Assembly: GCA_030433215.1 (NCBI GenBank)
Contig: JAUIMC010000002.1
Span: 124,001 to 188,000 of the forward strand
Length of the DNA: 64,000 nt
Direction of reading: 5' to 3'
From: Alphaproteobacteria bacterium
Lineage (GTDB): Bacteria; Pseudomonadota; Alphaproteobacteria; Caulobacterales; Parvularculaceae
The position numbers were made by a program, and so were the translations under genes. The notes beneath the pieces were generated by a model. The model had not been told where the DNA came from. It saw only the letters and a program-made list of their open reading frames with translations, and did not search any database. Of the stretch, positions 63,407 through 64,000 are shown one piece after another (the first letter of the stretch is position 1; the number at the start of each line of letters is the position of its first letter).

Positions 63407-64000
63407 TTAAAGTATTTTCTGTCCCGTTTTCGCCCAGTCGTCGAGAAACGCCTTCAGTCCCTTATCCGTAAGCGGATGATTGACGAGGGACTTCAGCACC
63501 GAGGGCGGGACGGTCGCCACATCGGCGCCCGCCAACGCGGAATCCTTGACATGGTTCGGCGAGCGGATCGAGGCCGCCAGGATTTCCGTGCGGAAGTCGT
63601 AATTGTCATAGATCACGCGGATATCGCGGATCAGCTCCATGCCGTCGACATTGATGTCGTCGAGCCTGCCGATGAAGGGCGAGATGAAGGTCGCGCCGGC
63701 TTTCGCCGCGAGCAGCGCCTGGTTCGCGGAAAAGCACAGCGTCACATTGGTCTTGATCCCCTCGCCCGTGAGCGCCTTGCAGGCGATGAGCCCGTCGAGA
63801 GTGAGCGGCAGCTTCACCGTCACATTGTCGGCGATCTTGGCCAGCGACTTTCCCTCGGAAACCATCTTGTCGGCCTCGAGCGCCGTCACCTCGGCGCTGA
63901 CCGGGCCCGGCGTCAGGGCGCAGATTTCGGCCACGACCTCGCGGAAATCGCGGCCTGATTTCATCACGAGGCTCGGATTGGTGGTGACCCCGTCCACGAG
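63407..64000 (-). CDS. tal: Transaldolase (TalC/FSA-like), 5' end outside the window
   Basis: At least 197 residues; the frame continues off the right edge. DGVTTNPSL start-near segment, KLPLT with the Schiff-base Lys, [32 protein letters not shown] and ASIRSPNHV; the C-terminal [15 protein letters not shown] is the usual TalC-type end. Interconverts sugar phosphates in the pentose phosphate pathway; FSA-type activity is an alternative. Confidence 0.93.
   Translation of the reverse strand, partial: LVDGVTTNPSLVMKSGRDFREVVAEICALTPGPVSAEVTALEADKMVSEGKSLAKIADNVTVKLPLTLDGLIACKALTGEGIKTNVTLCFSANQALLAAKAGATFISPFIGRLDDINVDGMELIRDIRVIYDNYDFRTEILAASIRSPNHVKDSALAGADVATVPPSVLKSLVNHPLTDKGLKAFLDDWAKTGQKIL

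Overview
The window is a high-GC alphaproteobacterial chromosome segment. The evidence is the gene content (ETC complex I NDUFS4-type subunit, class I PhaC, tandem cold-shock protein, DUF3297, TalC-type transaldolase) and at least one perfect CtrA-type box (TTAA-N7-TTAA at 31255-31269). A Parvularculaceae/Hyphomonadaceae/Caulobacterales-like organism fits best, but this is inference. Most of the window is ordinary housekeeping and accessory metabolism with many lipoproteins and secreted hydrolases. There is no complete prophage, IS element or CRISPR array.

Layout. 1-650: palindromic repeats and an RlpA-like lipoprotein. 692-2895: an AT-rich foreign cassette holding a retron (NDT-like effector, then a winged-helix/reverse-transcriptase protein), ending in a duplicated, partly AT-rich 3' end of lpd. 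2906-13300: SnoaL-like protein, lpdA, a DhlA-like haloalkane dehalogenase, a penicillin-acylase-family hydrolase, alkaline phosphatase, ilvE, mazG and an HxlR/SDR pair. 13539-17769: a sulfur amino-acid run (cysK, small MORN-like protein, sseA, GNAT, metC). 17830-22941: four tRNA loci, a nitrilase and a small AT-rich island beside a degenerate tRNA-Arg copy and a 56-bp duplicated cold-shock-gene fragment. 23025-31527: recJ, a PAS protein, an Ada-domain/2OG-oxygenase fusion, glpX, phaC and an arylamine N-acetyltransferase. 31569-42236: a secreted PQ-rich rhodanese-like pair, grxD, peptidase, paraoxonase-like protein and an in-frame purL-bolA fusion. 42246-50027: hybrid histidine kinase, MpaB-like oxygenase, arsM, LysM protein, GNAT and amidohydrolase. 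50367-53662: an orphan tadG-tadE-tadE set. 53690-64000: ettA, a serine hydrolase, fRMsr, an EamA transporter, an FAH-family hydrolase, an MscS-like channel, a ZntB/CorA-like transporter and a partial transaldolase.

The most unusual locus is the retron. All landmarks of an msr-msd RNA (11-bp a1/a2 repeats, an AGC branch site right after a1, a GC-rich hairpin with a UUU loop, a 24-bp msd stem) can be found by eye at 1661-1841. They lie inside one uninterrupted reading frame, between an N-terminal winged-helix domain and the reverse transcriptase domain. The effector gene upstream has only the deoxyribosyltransferase-like domain. It appears that an NDT-wHTH effector has been split, its DNA-binding half fused to the RT, and the ncRNA used as in-frame coding linker.
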